Assembly: GCF_001641265.1 (NCBI RefSeq)
Contig: NW_020167528.1
Span: forward strand, 1,240,001-1,304,000
Length of the DNA: 64,000 nt
Direction: 5' to 3'
DNA from: Pseudogymnoascus destructans
Lineage: Eukaryota > Ascomycota > Leotiomycetes > Thelebolales > Thelebolaceae
In this document: in pieces, positions 22,791-32,513 of the stretch
Layout: each line of letters begins with the position of its first letter
Numbering within the stretch: position 1 is the stretch's first letter
Position numbers and translations under genes: made by a program
The notes under the pieces: generated by a model
What the model was told of the DNA's origin: nothing
Databases searched by the model: none
Seen by the model: the letters and a program-made list of their open reading frames with translations, nothing else

Positions 22791-23990
22791 CCTAGTGGAC
22801 TCTTGGGAACTCACTCGAGTCCTCGGAGTCCTGGACTCTTAGGACTCTTCTCATCATCCTGCGAGTCCATCACGTGCCTAGTGTGTCATACTGACATTCG
22901 TTGCACTCAGTTTGCTATCAAACTCAAGAGCAAACTTAGAAATCTCCTCCTCAAACCTACAAGTCACCATACATATCTTGGCTTATCACACCAACAACAG
23001 AAGCAATACTACTCAACGATTGCTGCAAACTCTTCTACTACATCTGTTTATGCTACATACATCACGGCATATCATTTGGACACTCATTGAACAAGTTATT
23101 AAGAAAATCTCCTCCTTAAGGGGGTGGGCCAATACTACCACATGGCATATCTCTACCAACTAGAGGCCTAGGAACATGAACGATAGCTCTAGAAGCTTCT
23201 ACAACCCTCTATGATTCATTACACGTCATCGCTCCTTAGTTACCCACAAGATTGGTTAAGTTATGACATAATTTATCTATAGGTACTCTGACCTTGGACC
23301 TCCTTTTCACTTCCTATAGGCTAGGAACCCAAGAGATGGTTCTATGGGATTCTCTTACGTTCACTACATGATTAGCAAGCTAGTTGTGGGTCGCACTTGA
23401 TTTCTAATACATTTACCAAGCCTGGTTAGTCATGGAAAGTCATGGAAAATGAGAGAACTACACTCCTTTGGCATAAATAGGATTGCCCTTTCCTTAAGAA
23501 AGGGCAAGCAGACAATACAGTAAATCGACTATCACATACTTCCACGTCTTTTCCAAGCTTCCAAGCATTCATCTTGTTACTCCTTGTTTCTGAAAAGTCA
23601 GTGAGGTGTTAACCTCTGACTTACCCCTGAGTTCTCAGACTCAACATTTGTTGCAACTTGTCTAAACCACTTCACCACATCATACACCTGATTGCTGCGT
23701 TGTGGAATAGTCTAAGCTACAACCCTTTGGCTCTGTTTCCTAAGACAGTGTGTTGTCTTAGTAAATTCATCCCTTCCTTGGGTGGCTAGATTCTCATATC
23801 TGGTGCACCCACCATTACATAGTGGACTCCTGGGAACTCACTCGAGTCCTCGGAGTCCTGGACTCTTAGGACTCTTCTCATCATCCTGCGAGTCCATCAC
23901 GTGCCTAGTGGACTCCTGGGAACTCACTCGAGTCCTCGGAGTCCTGGACTCTTAGGACTCTTCTCATCATCCTGCGAGTCCGTCACGTGA
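22791..23990. repeat. 86-bp tandem repeat unit in element X, three copies, one split by Y2
   Basis: Unit from cctagtggactcctgggaac to gtccatcacgtg. Copy 1 is at 22791-22876, copy 2 begins at 22877, is split by the Y2 insertion and resumes at 23820, and copy 3 ends near 23989. The copies are nearly identical. Each is dense in GGACTC/GAGTCC words and ends in a CACGTG hexamer. Confidence 0.85.
22884..23819 (+). mobile_element. 936-bp solo-LTR-like element Y, copy 2, nested in X
   Basis: Begins TGTCATACTG and ends CACCATTACA. A perfect 5-bp duplication TAGTG (22879-22883 and 23820-23824) flanks it. It is about 98% identical by eye to copy Y1 (32514-33449, opposite strand) and exactly the same length. 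No coding content is seen. Confidence 0.9.
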
Positions 23991-25249
23991 TACTTTCGGA
24001 ACTACTATTCCCCGCTGCCCCTCCAGGTACCAGGGCCGGTCTCATGCGACCTCCCTCCTTCCTGTCCTGTAGTTGGCCAGCCTTCTTGTTCCGTCGTAAC
24101 ATATATGGTGAATGACTCCATCATGGTATCTTGTTGGCTCTGATGATAGCTCTTTTACCATGTCATTAATAACCCCCATCATTGAAGTATTATTACTTGC
24201 ATTATCAGTTGTAATACAATGAACTCTACCATCGAGGTGATATTGGGATATAACACGCTGGACAATGGTTGCAAGATCTTTCCCTGTATGGGCTCCATCA
24301 AGATACTCAAACACAATTAAAGCCTCACGGTATTCCCATTTATCAGTAATGAATGTTGCCATAATACCCATAAAGGAGTGCCTTGTTCCAGGGCTAGACC
24401 AATTGTCAAGAGATAATGCACACCTTGCCCCAGGTACAAGACCATGAAGGACAATCTGCTGTGCATTACTAACCATAACATCAAGGCGCCGCCGTAAGGT
24501 TGTTGGTGAAGGAAGTGGATATTTCTGATTCTGCCATAATGCCATCTCTCTCCAAATAGGATTCTCAACAGATCGGAATGATATGTTAAGAGATACTACA
24601 GTCTCAAGAACGTAACTGTAGAATGCTTCCTTTGGGTCGTCTTCTGGTTGTAGCCGCATACTCTAAATAATAGTTAGGTATGTTTATAGTAATAAGTATA
24701 GTAATATGTAATATTGCTTACTGGAGAGGATTGTGAGAGGCGGAGCTGGCTCTGATGTAATGTAGAATGGTTTGATGACTTCCTTATACACCCAGCTGAT
24801 CGAAGGTGAGTGCTCATTGTGCTTGTCCCTGAGCCTTTAATACTTGGGTGGATGAGTATTTTCAAACACCTCTGGCAAACAATTACTGGTTCCCCAGTTG
24901 ATTTTCGAGCTCCTTGGTCAAAGTGTCTCCATGATAATGAGGTCCGGGTTGTTGACCCCCAGTTGATTTGCTTATCAGTGCTTAAAAACATATTTGGCTG
25001 CTCTTTATACCAGGACTGGTAATGCCACCAGTCGTTGAATAGGTCTGCCTTTGAAGGCGTCCACTTTAGCACATTTAGACCTTGGATCTTTTCTAGCCCA
25101 TCCCATTGGTTGTTAAGTTGTTGGGAGGACTCAATCTCAGGTGTTCTATTACTAGATAAAGGCTCATCAAGAGAGAATACATCGCTATAAGGTTGTGCTG
25201 GCGAACTTAAAGATTGGTTATAAGACATAATATTTTAAAATATTCAATA

Positions 25250-27086
25250 ACGTAACGTATGGGGTAGTCGGACAAAAATGCCCGACTACCAACTCAGAAC
25301 CTTCATACCTTCCACCATGAACATCCCACAACCATACAGTCATGCTCAGATTGAAGACAACATCCAAAAGGCTGTCATTGCGCTCCAATTGAAGGAATTC
25401 AAATCAATTAGACTTGCTGCAGACCACTTCGAAGTTCCTAAGTCAACTCTTGCTGATAGGATGTCTGGGAAGAAAACGCGTGCTGTAGCTCACGAAATTG
25501 AACAAGCTCTCTCAAATGCAGAAGAAAATACACTAGCACGATGGATTACACGTCTCACTGCCACGGGTTTTCCTGCAACTCCTATGTTGATCAAGGAAAT
25601 GGCTGAAGAAATTCGCGTACGACGCGTCCAAATCACGTCTTCTCAAACCACTCTTCAGACCAATCCTACCCCCATAGGCCATGAATGGATCTATAGATTC
25701 TTAAAACGACATCCAAACTTTAAAGGGGTCTACTCAAGACAACTAGAGTCTGCACGACATAAAGAAGCCACTCCTATAAAGATTTCAGCTTGGTTTGACG
25801 CGTTTAAAGCACGAATTGAAGAGCGAAAGTACAAGCCATGCAACATCTATAATATGGATGAGACAGGTTTTGCAGTTGGAGAGACTCAATCCACGCGAAT
25901 AATTGTTGATTCTACCTTGAAATCCAATTGGAAGGTCACAGCTGGGAAGCAGGAGTGGATAACTGTACTTGAATGCATTGATGCAGACGGTGGTGCTTTA
26001 CCACCTATGATTATATTCAAGGCTAAGAATACCAATTCAAGTTGGATTCCAAAGGACACCCCTACAAACTGGCACTTCTCAACAAGTAATAGTGGCTGGA
26101 CTTCAAACAGTCATGGATTTGAGTGGTTGCGGAAGGTATTTGAGCCTGAGTCACGCAAAAAGTCTGGAAATCACCTGCGAATGTTGATTATGGATGGCCA
26201 TTCTAGTCACATTACTGGCGATATGATTGCACTGTGCATTGAGAATGACATCGACCTTCTTATTCTACCGCCTCATTGCTCTCATCTACTCCAACCACTT
26301 GATGTTGCGGTGTATGGACCTCTTAAGCGATTTCATGCTCAGGAAGTAGATCGGTATACTCGAGCAGGAATAAAGCGAATCCAGTGCTCCCACTGGGTTG
26401 AAATCTTCCGGTGTATTCGAGAGAAGGGTCTTATACCTCAAAACATTAAAAGTGGGTGGAGGGCAGCAGGTTTAATACCCTTTCTCCCAGAAAGAGTTCT
26501 GGCTAACCTTCCACTTCCACCAACCGAACCACCTCGCACTCCTCAAAACTCAACCAATATCACTACTCTGGATCTCTCAATACTCCGAAGTTCTCCTCCA
26601 GATGGAACTGAACTAAGGCATGCAAATTTAGTATTTAATTCAAGTATGGCAACTTGTGACTCTCCTGCTTCACCAACTCGACGCTATGCCAAGAGAATGA
26701 CTAGGCTGGTTGAAAGTCAGAATGCTGAACTCAGCATCCTTCGGAAGGAGGTAAAAGAGTACAAAGAGATACTTGAGACACGAAAGAAAAGAACTACGGG
26801 CAAGAGAATTAAGTTGCAAGGCGAATTTGTATTCAGTACCGAGGAAGTGTTGAAAATTGTCCGGGAGGCAGAGTTGAAGTCAACCGAGAAAAGACCACGT
26901 GGAAGGCCACGCAAACGGCCAATTGAAGAAGTAGACGAGGAACTTGAAGAGGAAGAGGTAGAGAACGATTCAAGCGACCCAGAATTGGAATTGGAGGAGT
27001 GTGTGGCACGTAGGACTCGGTCAACTAGAGTAGAATAAACTTTTTGTCCAACTACCCCATATGTCCAACTACCCCATACGTTACGT
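25250..27086 (+). mobile_element. Pogo/Fot1-like DNA transposon with perfect TA duplication (element P2)
   Basis: The left end starts ACGTAACGTATGGGGTAGTC and the right end is its inverse (...CCCCATACGTTACGT). TA flanks both sides (25248-25249 and 27087-27088). The ends are asymmetric: the right side carries the unit GTCCAACTACCCCATA twice, the left side once. Size is 1837 bp with a complete transposase gene, so it may be recently active. It inserted just upstream of the hAT copy B start codon. Confidence 0.9.
25278..27038 (+). CDS. Pogo-like DDE transposase of P2, intact
   Basis: An uninterrupted frame of 586 residues. Seen: an N-terminal psq-type helix-turn-helix (about residues 30-75, LAADHFEVPKSTLADRMSGK), a CENP-B-type second DNA-binding region (about 85-150, ending WIYRFLKRHPNF), and a DDE_1 catalytic core with Asp in NMDETGF (about 192), Asp in IMDGHSSH (about 305) and Asp in LLQPLDVAVYGPLKR (about 341). 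A C-terminal coiled coil follows, with an AT-hook-like KRPRGRPRKRP and an acidic tail. Known for the family: cut-and-paste transposition into TA. The first ATG (25278) lies only 28 bp from the element end; an internal ATG at 25317 (MNIPQPYSHAQ) is a plausible alternative. All motifs are present, so function is possible. Confidence 0.9.
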   Translation: MPDYQLRTFIPSTMNIPQPYSHAQIEDNIQKAVIALQLKEFKSIRLAADHFEVPKSTLADRMSGKKTRAVAHEIEQALSNAEENTLARWITRLTATGFPATPMLIKEMAEEIRVRRVQITSSQTTLQTNPTPIGHEWIYRFLKRHPNFKGVYSRQLESARHKEATPIKISAWFDAFKARIEERKYKPCNIYNMDETGFAVGETQSTRIIVDSTLKSNWKVTAGKQEWITVLECIDADGGALPPMIIFKAKNTNSSWIPKDTPTNWHFSTSNSGWTSNSHGFEWLRKVFEPESRKKSGNHLRMLIMDGHSSHITGDMIALCIENDIDLLILPPHCSHLLQPLDVAVYGPLKRFHAQEVDRYTRAGIKRIQCSHWVEIFRCIREKGLIPQNIKSGWRAAGLIPFLPERVLANLPLPPTEPPRTPQNSTNITTLDLSILRSSPPDGTELRHANLVFNSSMATCDSPASPTRRYAKRMTRLVESQNAELSILRKEVKEYKEILETRKKRTTGKRIKLQGEFVFSTEEVLKIVREAELKSTEKRPRGRPRKRPIEEVDEELEEEEVENDSSDPELELEECVARRTRSTRVE

Positions 27087-27355
27087 TATTATATTATTAT
27101 AAGGAAAATAAAACAGTCAACCTGAATATTTATTAAGGTCTACATCTATTCTATACGTACTTCTCTATTTCGCTTGAATTCTCCTCTTTAGAATATTTTA
27201 GATTACTTGTGGAGTATATGGTAGTAGCGTGTTTTGGTATTATGGGCCTATAGCCTTATAAGCCAATTATAGTAATATTTATAGTAAACTAAGAAGTGGT
27301 AGCGTCAACAGTAGTGTATTGATCTACCTAGACTATTGTAGAAGAAGAAACTAAT

Positions 27356-28697
27356 CTACATTTCGTAGAACTGGCTGAGAAACTCCTCTGATTCTTTTGT
27401 TGGAGGCAACAGTACCAATGTATCATCGGATGGCAAGACCCACTTGAAATTGGTAGGCTCAGTTTCTTCAGCCAACATCTCCCAAGCTTCATATGCTCTG
27501 CCAGCATCAAGATCAACATGGAAACCATGCTGAGTAGTATCGTAATCATCAGGGTACCACTCAGCTGGCCCAGGAAGATATGCAATGTCACCATCAAGAT
27601 TCCATGAGGTGAAGTTTCTCCAAACAGCCATTTCCATCTTTGAGAAGTATAGATGTGGCGGAACCTTGTTGTAGTAGATCCTAGAGATGTTAGCTAGTTA
27701 CTATAATTATTACTATAGTTACTTACCCTGTAGTTGGATCAATTGCAGGGGGCAATTTCTCAAGGAAGTCTGGGTCTGTGTTGACCTTCTTCATTAGTCG
27801 TAACGTTGATTGGTATGCAACCCTCCACTTTCGGCGCCAGAGGGAGAATCCCAACTGATCCACCTTCTATATTATATTAGTAAAGCTCAAATATAATGGG
27901 TAATGGGTTCTCATCCATACCTTGGTTGTAGCGACAGATTGTGCCACCATCTCTCTCTGGATCTTCTGAATTCCAACATCATCAACGCCATTGGCCTTCT
28001 CATCTTCCCTCCACATAGCCTCTTGCACTACCTCATCATCCTCATCCTCGGTTTCCCAAGCAATGTTTCCGTCGTCCCAAAGAGAATATGCCCCCCCTCC
28101 CTCACCAATCCCAAGACGTTGCTGAACAACAGTTGCATGCTTTCACTGTTTCTATGTTACTATACTTATTACTATAACAGTGGATAGGAATAGATCTTAC
28201 CGCTTGAGAGCTACCTCGGTCTTTTTGGCTTCTACTGTAAGGACACAGGGCACCCAGCTCACAGTAATAGCATATGAGAGTGCGAGTCGGAGGCTAAACG
28301 GATGCTATCCTATAGGTCTACTACGAAGGATACGAAAAAGATGATGGGGAACCCCGTCAGTCGATTTTCTCAAGTATCCGAAACCCATCCGACTCGGTTC
28401 CGACTCGGTTAGGCCACCCAAATGATCACACGTGACCCCGCAGCTACCCGGAGTCTACTCCCTAGAATGAGAGACGAGAAGGCATCCTTACATCTACTCG
28501 ACGTTCTTGAGCTTGGCTGTCGAGGTTCTTGAACTCAGAAGTTGCCCGGAGATTTCGCAAGGCATATGAAACAGCAGCTGTATCTGCCCTCTTGGCGTTG
28601 TGTGTTCAACTTCACTCATGTTGTTGCGGCGTTTTGTGACCTGCTGGGTATTCTTGTTCTTCGACTTCTCGTCGTCGTTCTTTCGTTTTCCAACCAT
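27356..28697 (-). pseudogene. Unknown multi-exon gene broken by a solo LTR (element Z)
   Basis: Seen on the minus strand: MVGKRKNDDEKSKNKNTQ, then RADTAAVSYALRNLRATSEF, LGIGEGGGAYSLWDDGNIAW, VDQLGFSLWRRKWRVAYQST, and a final exon with RIYYNKVPPHLYFSKMEMAV to a stop at 27356. Introns at 28200-28148, 27918-27869 and 27725-27681 are canonical; two hold the doubled TATAGTAAT motif, as does one at about 28756-28703 upstream. A 257-bp solo LTR splits the exon ending ERRVEAKKTEVALKR. At least two single-base frame breaks (near 28590 and 28137) are also present. The product is acidic with several Trp residues. I do not recognise the family; it may be host or transposon cargo. Confidence 0.5.
28236..28492. 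mobile_element. 257-bp solo-LTR-like element Z
   Basis: Starts TGTAAGGACA and ends GCATCCTTACA. A perfect 5-bp duplication TCTAC (28231-28235 and 28493-28497) flanks it. Removal restores an open reading frame in the disrupted gene (CGA-GTA-GAA-GCC). It contains a tandem ccgactcggtt pair near 28400. Confidence 0.85.
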
Positions 28698-28776
28698 CGT
28701 GGCTGTCTTACTATAACAATTACTATAAAGTAAGTAGAAAGGATTGAGTAGACTTACCTCCTTGATCTTAGAAGTG

Positions 28777-28920
28777 TCGGTGGTGTTGGGGGTGTTGGGG
28801 GTGTTGGGGGTGTTGGGGGTGTTGGGGGTGTTGGGGGTGTTGGGGGTTGACGAAGAAGGTTGAAGAAGAAGGTTGAAGAAGGAAGGTTGAAGAAGAAGGT
28901 TGAAGAAGAAGGTTGTTGTT
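28777..28920. repeat. 9-bp (GTGTTGGGG)n and 15-bp (GAAGAAGGTT-type) tandem repeats
   Basis: About eight copies of a 9-bp unit at 28777-28850, then four or five imperfect copies of a gttgaagaagaag unit to about 28915. On the minus strand they would encode Pro-Asn-Thr and Phe-Phe-Asn-Leu-rich runs. They sit just upstream of the broken unknown gene. Confidence 0.8.
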
Positions 28921-28999
28921 GTGGGGTAAAACACGTCAATAAGGTCGCTTACTATTGTTGTCCTTACTATTGTTGTGGGAGAATTCACCTTTATCGCCT

Positions 29000-29335
29000 A
29001 CTACCATACAAAAAGTGAAGCTGAAGACATTTTACTAAGCGAGCTAGCTCACAACCCCAACAACAACAACCTCACCCTACGTGGCTATTTGTAGGCCTTT
29101 CGGAGGTTCTGCTTCGACCCCCCAAAAGCCCCCTATTCTGGTGGCTTCAGAGCTGAAACCCCAGTTGAGACTGTGGTGGTTTCCAGCACCGGTCGGAGAT
29201 CCTGGGACGCCGTAGTGGGATTCTGCCATTATAGGGCCAAATACCACCGTATCCCAGCGCCCACGGCCTACTCTCCAACAAACCATGATGCGATCTGTGA
29301 TCACGTGCATTTGGGTTTAGCTTGGAGGTAATGGG
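29000..29335. other. Left flank of the copia element, no gene seen
   Basis: Between the repeat-rich upstream end of the broken unknown gene and the copia duplication. A CACGTG core is near 29303. No coding or repeat feature is supported. Confidence 0.5.
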
Positions 29336-29426
29336 TGTTGAGTAATATGCGTGTGTATTCCTGTCTATCTATTGCTGCCTGAAATTGCGGGGAAGTGGTG
29401 CTGAGATCATGTGACATATTACAACA
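29336..29426 (-). repeat. Copia 3' LTR (91 bp)
   Basis: Identical by eye to the 5' LTR at 39167-39257. TG...CA ends with inverted TGTTG/CAACA termini. The adjoining purine run on the minus strand is the expected plus-strand primer. Confidence 0.93.
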
Positions 29427-29592
29427 CACCCCCCCATGTATCCCAGTACCGCATACTAAGTAGGAAGGCTCGCAGGCAAATCCGTATGGGTCTGAATTTG
29501 GAGTTCTGGGCCAACAACCTTTTTCTACCCCCACCCCCGCCACTACCAAGCACCAACTTTCCACTCTCGCACAGCTCCGTACGTGACTCACA

Positions 29593-30070
29593 ATGACTGT
29601 TATTGGTGAAATCAAGCCTCAAGACATGGCTCTGGTTGAGATCAGGGCTGACCTCCATGATGACTTGCCGGAGTACGAGAGGGTCAAAATACCATCCCTA
29701 CCCCCAATTGTGGTTGGCGTGGAATTGGCCCGTCCGTACAGTGTTGCTGGTGTGGTGGAGTCTGACCACCCACAACAGACAACGGCTTGGTACATCCAGG
29801 CTGTAGGAGACATGGATGCTGGCTGTGACCAGTGTGTACACGATCGGGGCAGTGCTCGGGCTCGTCCCTTCTTCTCTGCCTGCCATCACTATGGCGAGCT
29901 GCAGGAAGGAGCCTGTGGTAAGACACTAACACATAGTAGGCCACAAGAAAACTTGGAGACCTGCCACGCCACCACCTCCGCCATCTCCCAAAGCTGGGAA
30001 AAGATCTGGCACCCGTGCCTTCGCCCGACAGAAAGCTATTGATGAAGAAGCTGCTGCTCAGCTTCGTGGG
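29593..30070 (+). CDS. Antisense Cys-containing ORF inside the copia element (possibly DUF3716-like)
   Basis: It lies between pol and the 3' LTR on the strand opposite to gag-pol, starting 167 bp from the LTR. Seen: MTVIGEIKPQDMALVEIRAD, a mid region ending HPQQTTAWYIQAV, then AGCDQCVHDRG and FFSACHHYGELQEGAC. The C-x2-C, then C-H-H and C layout resembles the small fungal DUF3716 domain (two Cys pairs, ANCHYGG). The unspliced frame stops at 30042. Deleting a 19-base GTAAGACAC...CATAG segment (29919-29937), or 22 bases to the next TAG, opens a basic Pro-rich tail (PATPPPPPSPKAGKRSGTRA) ending at 30070. That is far shorter than any normal fungal intron, so the tail is uncertain. Function unknown. 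Confidence 0.45.
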
Positions 30071-30092
30071 TAATCTCCGTACGCCTCACTTC

Positions 30093-30175
30093 TAGTGCTC
30101 TCAGTGTTCTGGTGCTCTCGGTGTTCTGGTGCTCTCGGTGTTCTGGTGCTCTCGGTGTTCTGGTGCTCTCGGTTG
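30093..30175. repeat. 17-bp minisatellite in the copia 3' region
   Basis: About five head-to-tail copies of GTGCTCTCGGTGTTCTG directly downstream of the antisense ORF; the first copy has a single A for G change. The rest of 30176-30679 holds no gene that I can support, only CGTACG sites. Confidence 0.85.
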
Positions 30176-30679
30176 TGAATGAGGCCTAAATGACAGTGGA
30201 TTTCTCTGCAATTTTAATGTGACAGGTCCGTACGTAGTTGTGAGTGTGGGAAAATGGGTGATTCTCCTGTTTTTGTATAGTAAAAGTCAGGGATTTCTCC
30301 TGCTCTTGTCTGCCTTCCCCCCTTTGTTGAAATGGGTTTGGAATTTCGAAAAATGAATGTGAAATCTCCATGCATATATTGCATCTATGTCGTACGGAGT
30401 TGTGTAGTCTTCCAAATGAGTGTATGTTTATTATTTCCCAAGGTATTCCATTGGGAAAGTTGAAATAAGAACGCATAGTAAAACTAGGTGTAACTGTAGG
30501 CGGCTTTGGTGCTTTTGAGAGTTCTACCTCCGTACGGAACTCATCCATTAGCTATTCTTGTCTTGCCTCACTTTTCAGTTAGTGAAGTAGAAGACTAGAC
30601 TCTTTGGTCTAGGGGGCTGCTTTCCATAGTACAAAGGTAGCCAGTGCTTTGTACGGGGTTGTGTTGTATGTATGCACTC

Positions 30680-32513
30680 CTATAGGAGATGCTTTATGTC
30701 TACAAGGTTCAAATGTTTAATGAACTCCTTGTGCTTCTGATGGGGTAGGGCCTTAGTAAAGCCGTCTGCTGGCATCTCGTACGTAGCTATCCACTTAATA
30801 TTGAGGTTCCGATGCTCAACCTCCTGTCTTAACCAATGTGAGTGGACGTCGATATGCTTCAGCTTTGTAACTAGCTTTGGAGACTCCTTAAGTAAGATCC
30901 GTACGGTCTGCAAATTATCACAATTAAGTGAGTATTGCTCGTTTAGATCGAGTTTGATTGTGTTGAAGAAACACTGCCACCAATAGAGCTGTTTTGCACT
31001 GTGGGACAAAGCTAGAAGCTCTGCCTCTGTTGTAGATGTTGACACAGTCTTCTGCTTTGAGCAGCGCCAGTCTATTGCCCCTCCAAATAAGGTAAACAAA
31101 TAACCCTCTGTGCTCTTTCTTGTTGATTCGCAGTCTGCGTACGAAGCGTCACTAGAGCATTGAAAGCGAGCCTCTTGAATATTAGGTCCAAACTGAAGAG
31201 CTAGGGTCTTAGTATCCTTAAGGTAGAGTAGAAGTCTGTCGACTGCAGCCATGTGGTCTGGGCCTGGATTGATGAGAAATTCCGATAGTTTCTGTGTCGT
31301 ACGGGCTATATCAGGTCTCGTTACAACTGCTGCGTAGTTTGCTGATCCTACTTTCTGTTGGTAAAGATGGATTTGTTGCTTATCTGCCTGGCCGTCAAAT
31401 TGGGTTAGGTTGTCTGTAACCATTGGCGTTCGGGTGGATCGAATAGAGGCTACTCCGTACGTAGTTGTGATCTTGTCGATATAGGAGTCCTGGCACAGCC
31501 ATAGGGTTTTCTGGGTGCGGTCCCTCACAATTCTTATGCCTAAGAACCATTGAAGTTCTCCTATTTCTCGAAACTCATACGCTTCCATCAGTCTCGTACG
31601 GAACTGTGTTGCCTCCATTTTGTGGCTAGGATGGCTAAGGATGCAAATATCGTCAACATAGAAGAAGACAATAATCTTTGAAGATACAAAGAGGCACTGT
31701 GCTTCTGGGACCTGTACGAGGCCTAGAGCCTTGAGTGTCTCTGAGAAGTCTCGAAACCAGAGTAAGGGGGACCTTCGAAGTCCATAGAGTGCCCTGTTAA
31801 GTTTCCAGCATTTTCCTTGCTCCTTTGGCTTGTTTAGAATAAGGGCATAGGCTCTACAGCCATAAGCGCGAATATGAGAGAGTAATGGCTTAAGTAACTC
31901 TGGCTTTTGGCTCTCTGTAGGTAAGGACTGGAGTAGAAGTCCGTACGGGGTCTCATCGTTTATGACTGACGATGGTGAGCGGTTTATGAGGTACCCTGCT
32001 GTTTTGAAAATCTCAGGCCACATTCCTTCTGGTAAGTTGGCTGATTCTTTAAGTGCGCGTGATCGTGTGATTATCGTACGGCCTGACCTCTCTATTCCTC
32101 CGTTCGGCTCTGCTGTATAGGGTGGAGAGATGTGGATTTCATATCCTTCGTCCTTAATCCAACCCTCCCATTCATTTCCAAGTGAGGCTTCACCATCTAG
32201 GTGGAATATGCGGATTTGGAACCCCCATCTTCTCCGTACGTAGCTCACAAAGTCCTTAATCGTCTGTAGGAGCGTTCCTTGTGTTTTATCCTTAATAATA
32301 TAGACGTGGTTCATGCGGCAATTATCACATAGGAAGTGTAAGGCTTGTGTGCTGCCATCGTACGCCTCTGGCATTTGGATTAGGTCAAGGTGGACCTTCT
32401 CATATGGCACTTTTGAGCGTGGTGTAGATCTTCTAGAAATCTGCCTTGTAGCATGCGTAAGTCGGCATACTTCGCACTGAGTATCGTACGAGTCTAGGTC
32501 TGTGACGATAACT
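30680..32513 (-). pseudogene. Copia pol fragment: integrase core, RT C-terminal part, RNase H (in-frame RT deletion)
   Basis: Continuous minus-strand frame up to the Y1 insertion. Seen in order: the integrase zinc-finger Cys pair (CEVCRLTHATRQ), the rve core with Asp in FHLDGEASLGNEWEGW and Glu in PNGGIERSGRTI, then AYALILNKPKEQGKCWKLNR running straight into ALYGLRRSPLLWFRDF, YVDD near 31650, and RNase H with SSDASYADCESTRKS and TSTTEAELLALS. In normal copia elements about 250-350 residues (integrase C-terminus, RT motifs through AFLNG) lie between the integrase tail and the ALYGL motif; here they are missing without a frame change. The protein could not reverse-transcribe by itself. Confidence 0.88.

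Larger units (their letters stand above)
22600..24101. mobile_element. Solo-LTR-like element X inside hAT copy B (561 bp once the nested Y2 is removed)
   Basis: Seen: the insertion begins TGTAACGCTG and ends CGTCGTAACA, with a perfect 5-bp duplication TATAT (22595-22599 and 24102-24106). Removing the insertion and one duplication restores the hAT exon (gcatggtatatggtgaatgac against gcatgggatatgatgaatac in copy A). TG...CA ends and a 5-bp duplication indicate an LTR. No gag or pol and no second LTR are present. The right half holds 86-bp tandem repeats. Confidence 0.85.
20840..25249 (-). mobile_element. hAT transposon copy B, interrupted by nested LTR insertions
   Basis: Minus-strand gene, about 85-90% similar to copy A by eye. 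Exon 1 (25228 to about 24718) has a BED-like Cys/His region (VCQRCLKI, then STHLRSAGC). Exon 2 runs from 24659 and resumes after a 1502-bp insertion (22600-24101) to about 22435. Exon 3 is about 22385-21620, and exon 4, 21570-20849, holds the hATC domain (IPASEALVERVFSTARAVCN). A 13-14 base deletion near 21752 breaks exon 3 relative to copy A. The introns carry the doubled TATAGTAAT motif. Both copies end in the shared block gactcctraatttcccgacc. The copy is not functional. Confidence 0.82.

Noticed and set aside
22791..23990. 86-bp repeats considered as a CRISPR-like array
   Set aside because: Eukaryotic LTR context, head-to-tail units without unique spacers; one unit is simply split by an inserted LTR.
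30186..30548. 120-codon minus-strand frame in the copia 3' region, considered as an envelope-like ORF
   Set aside because: No signal peptide, membrane segment or homology; shorter than any known env-like ORF.
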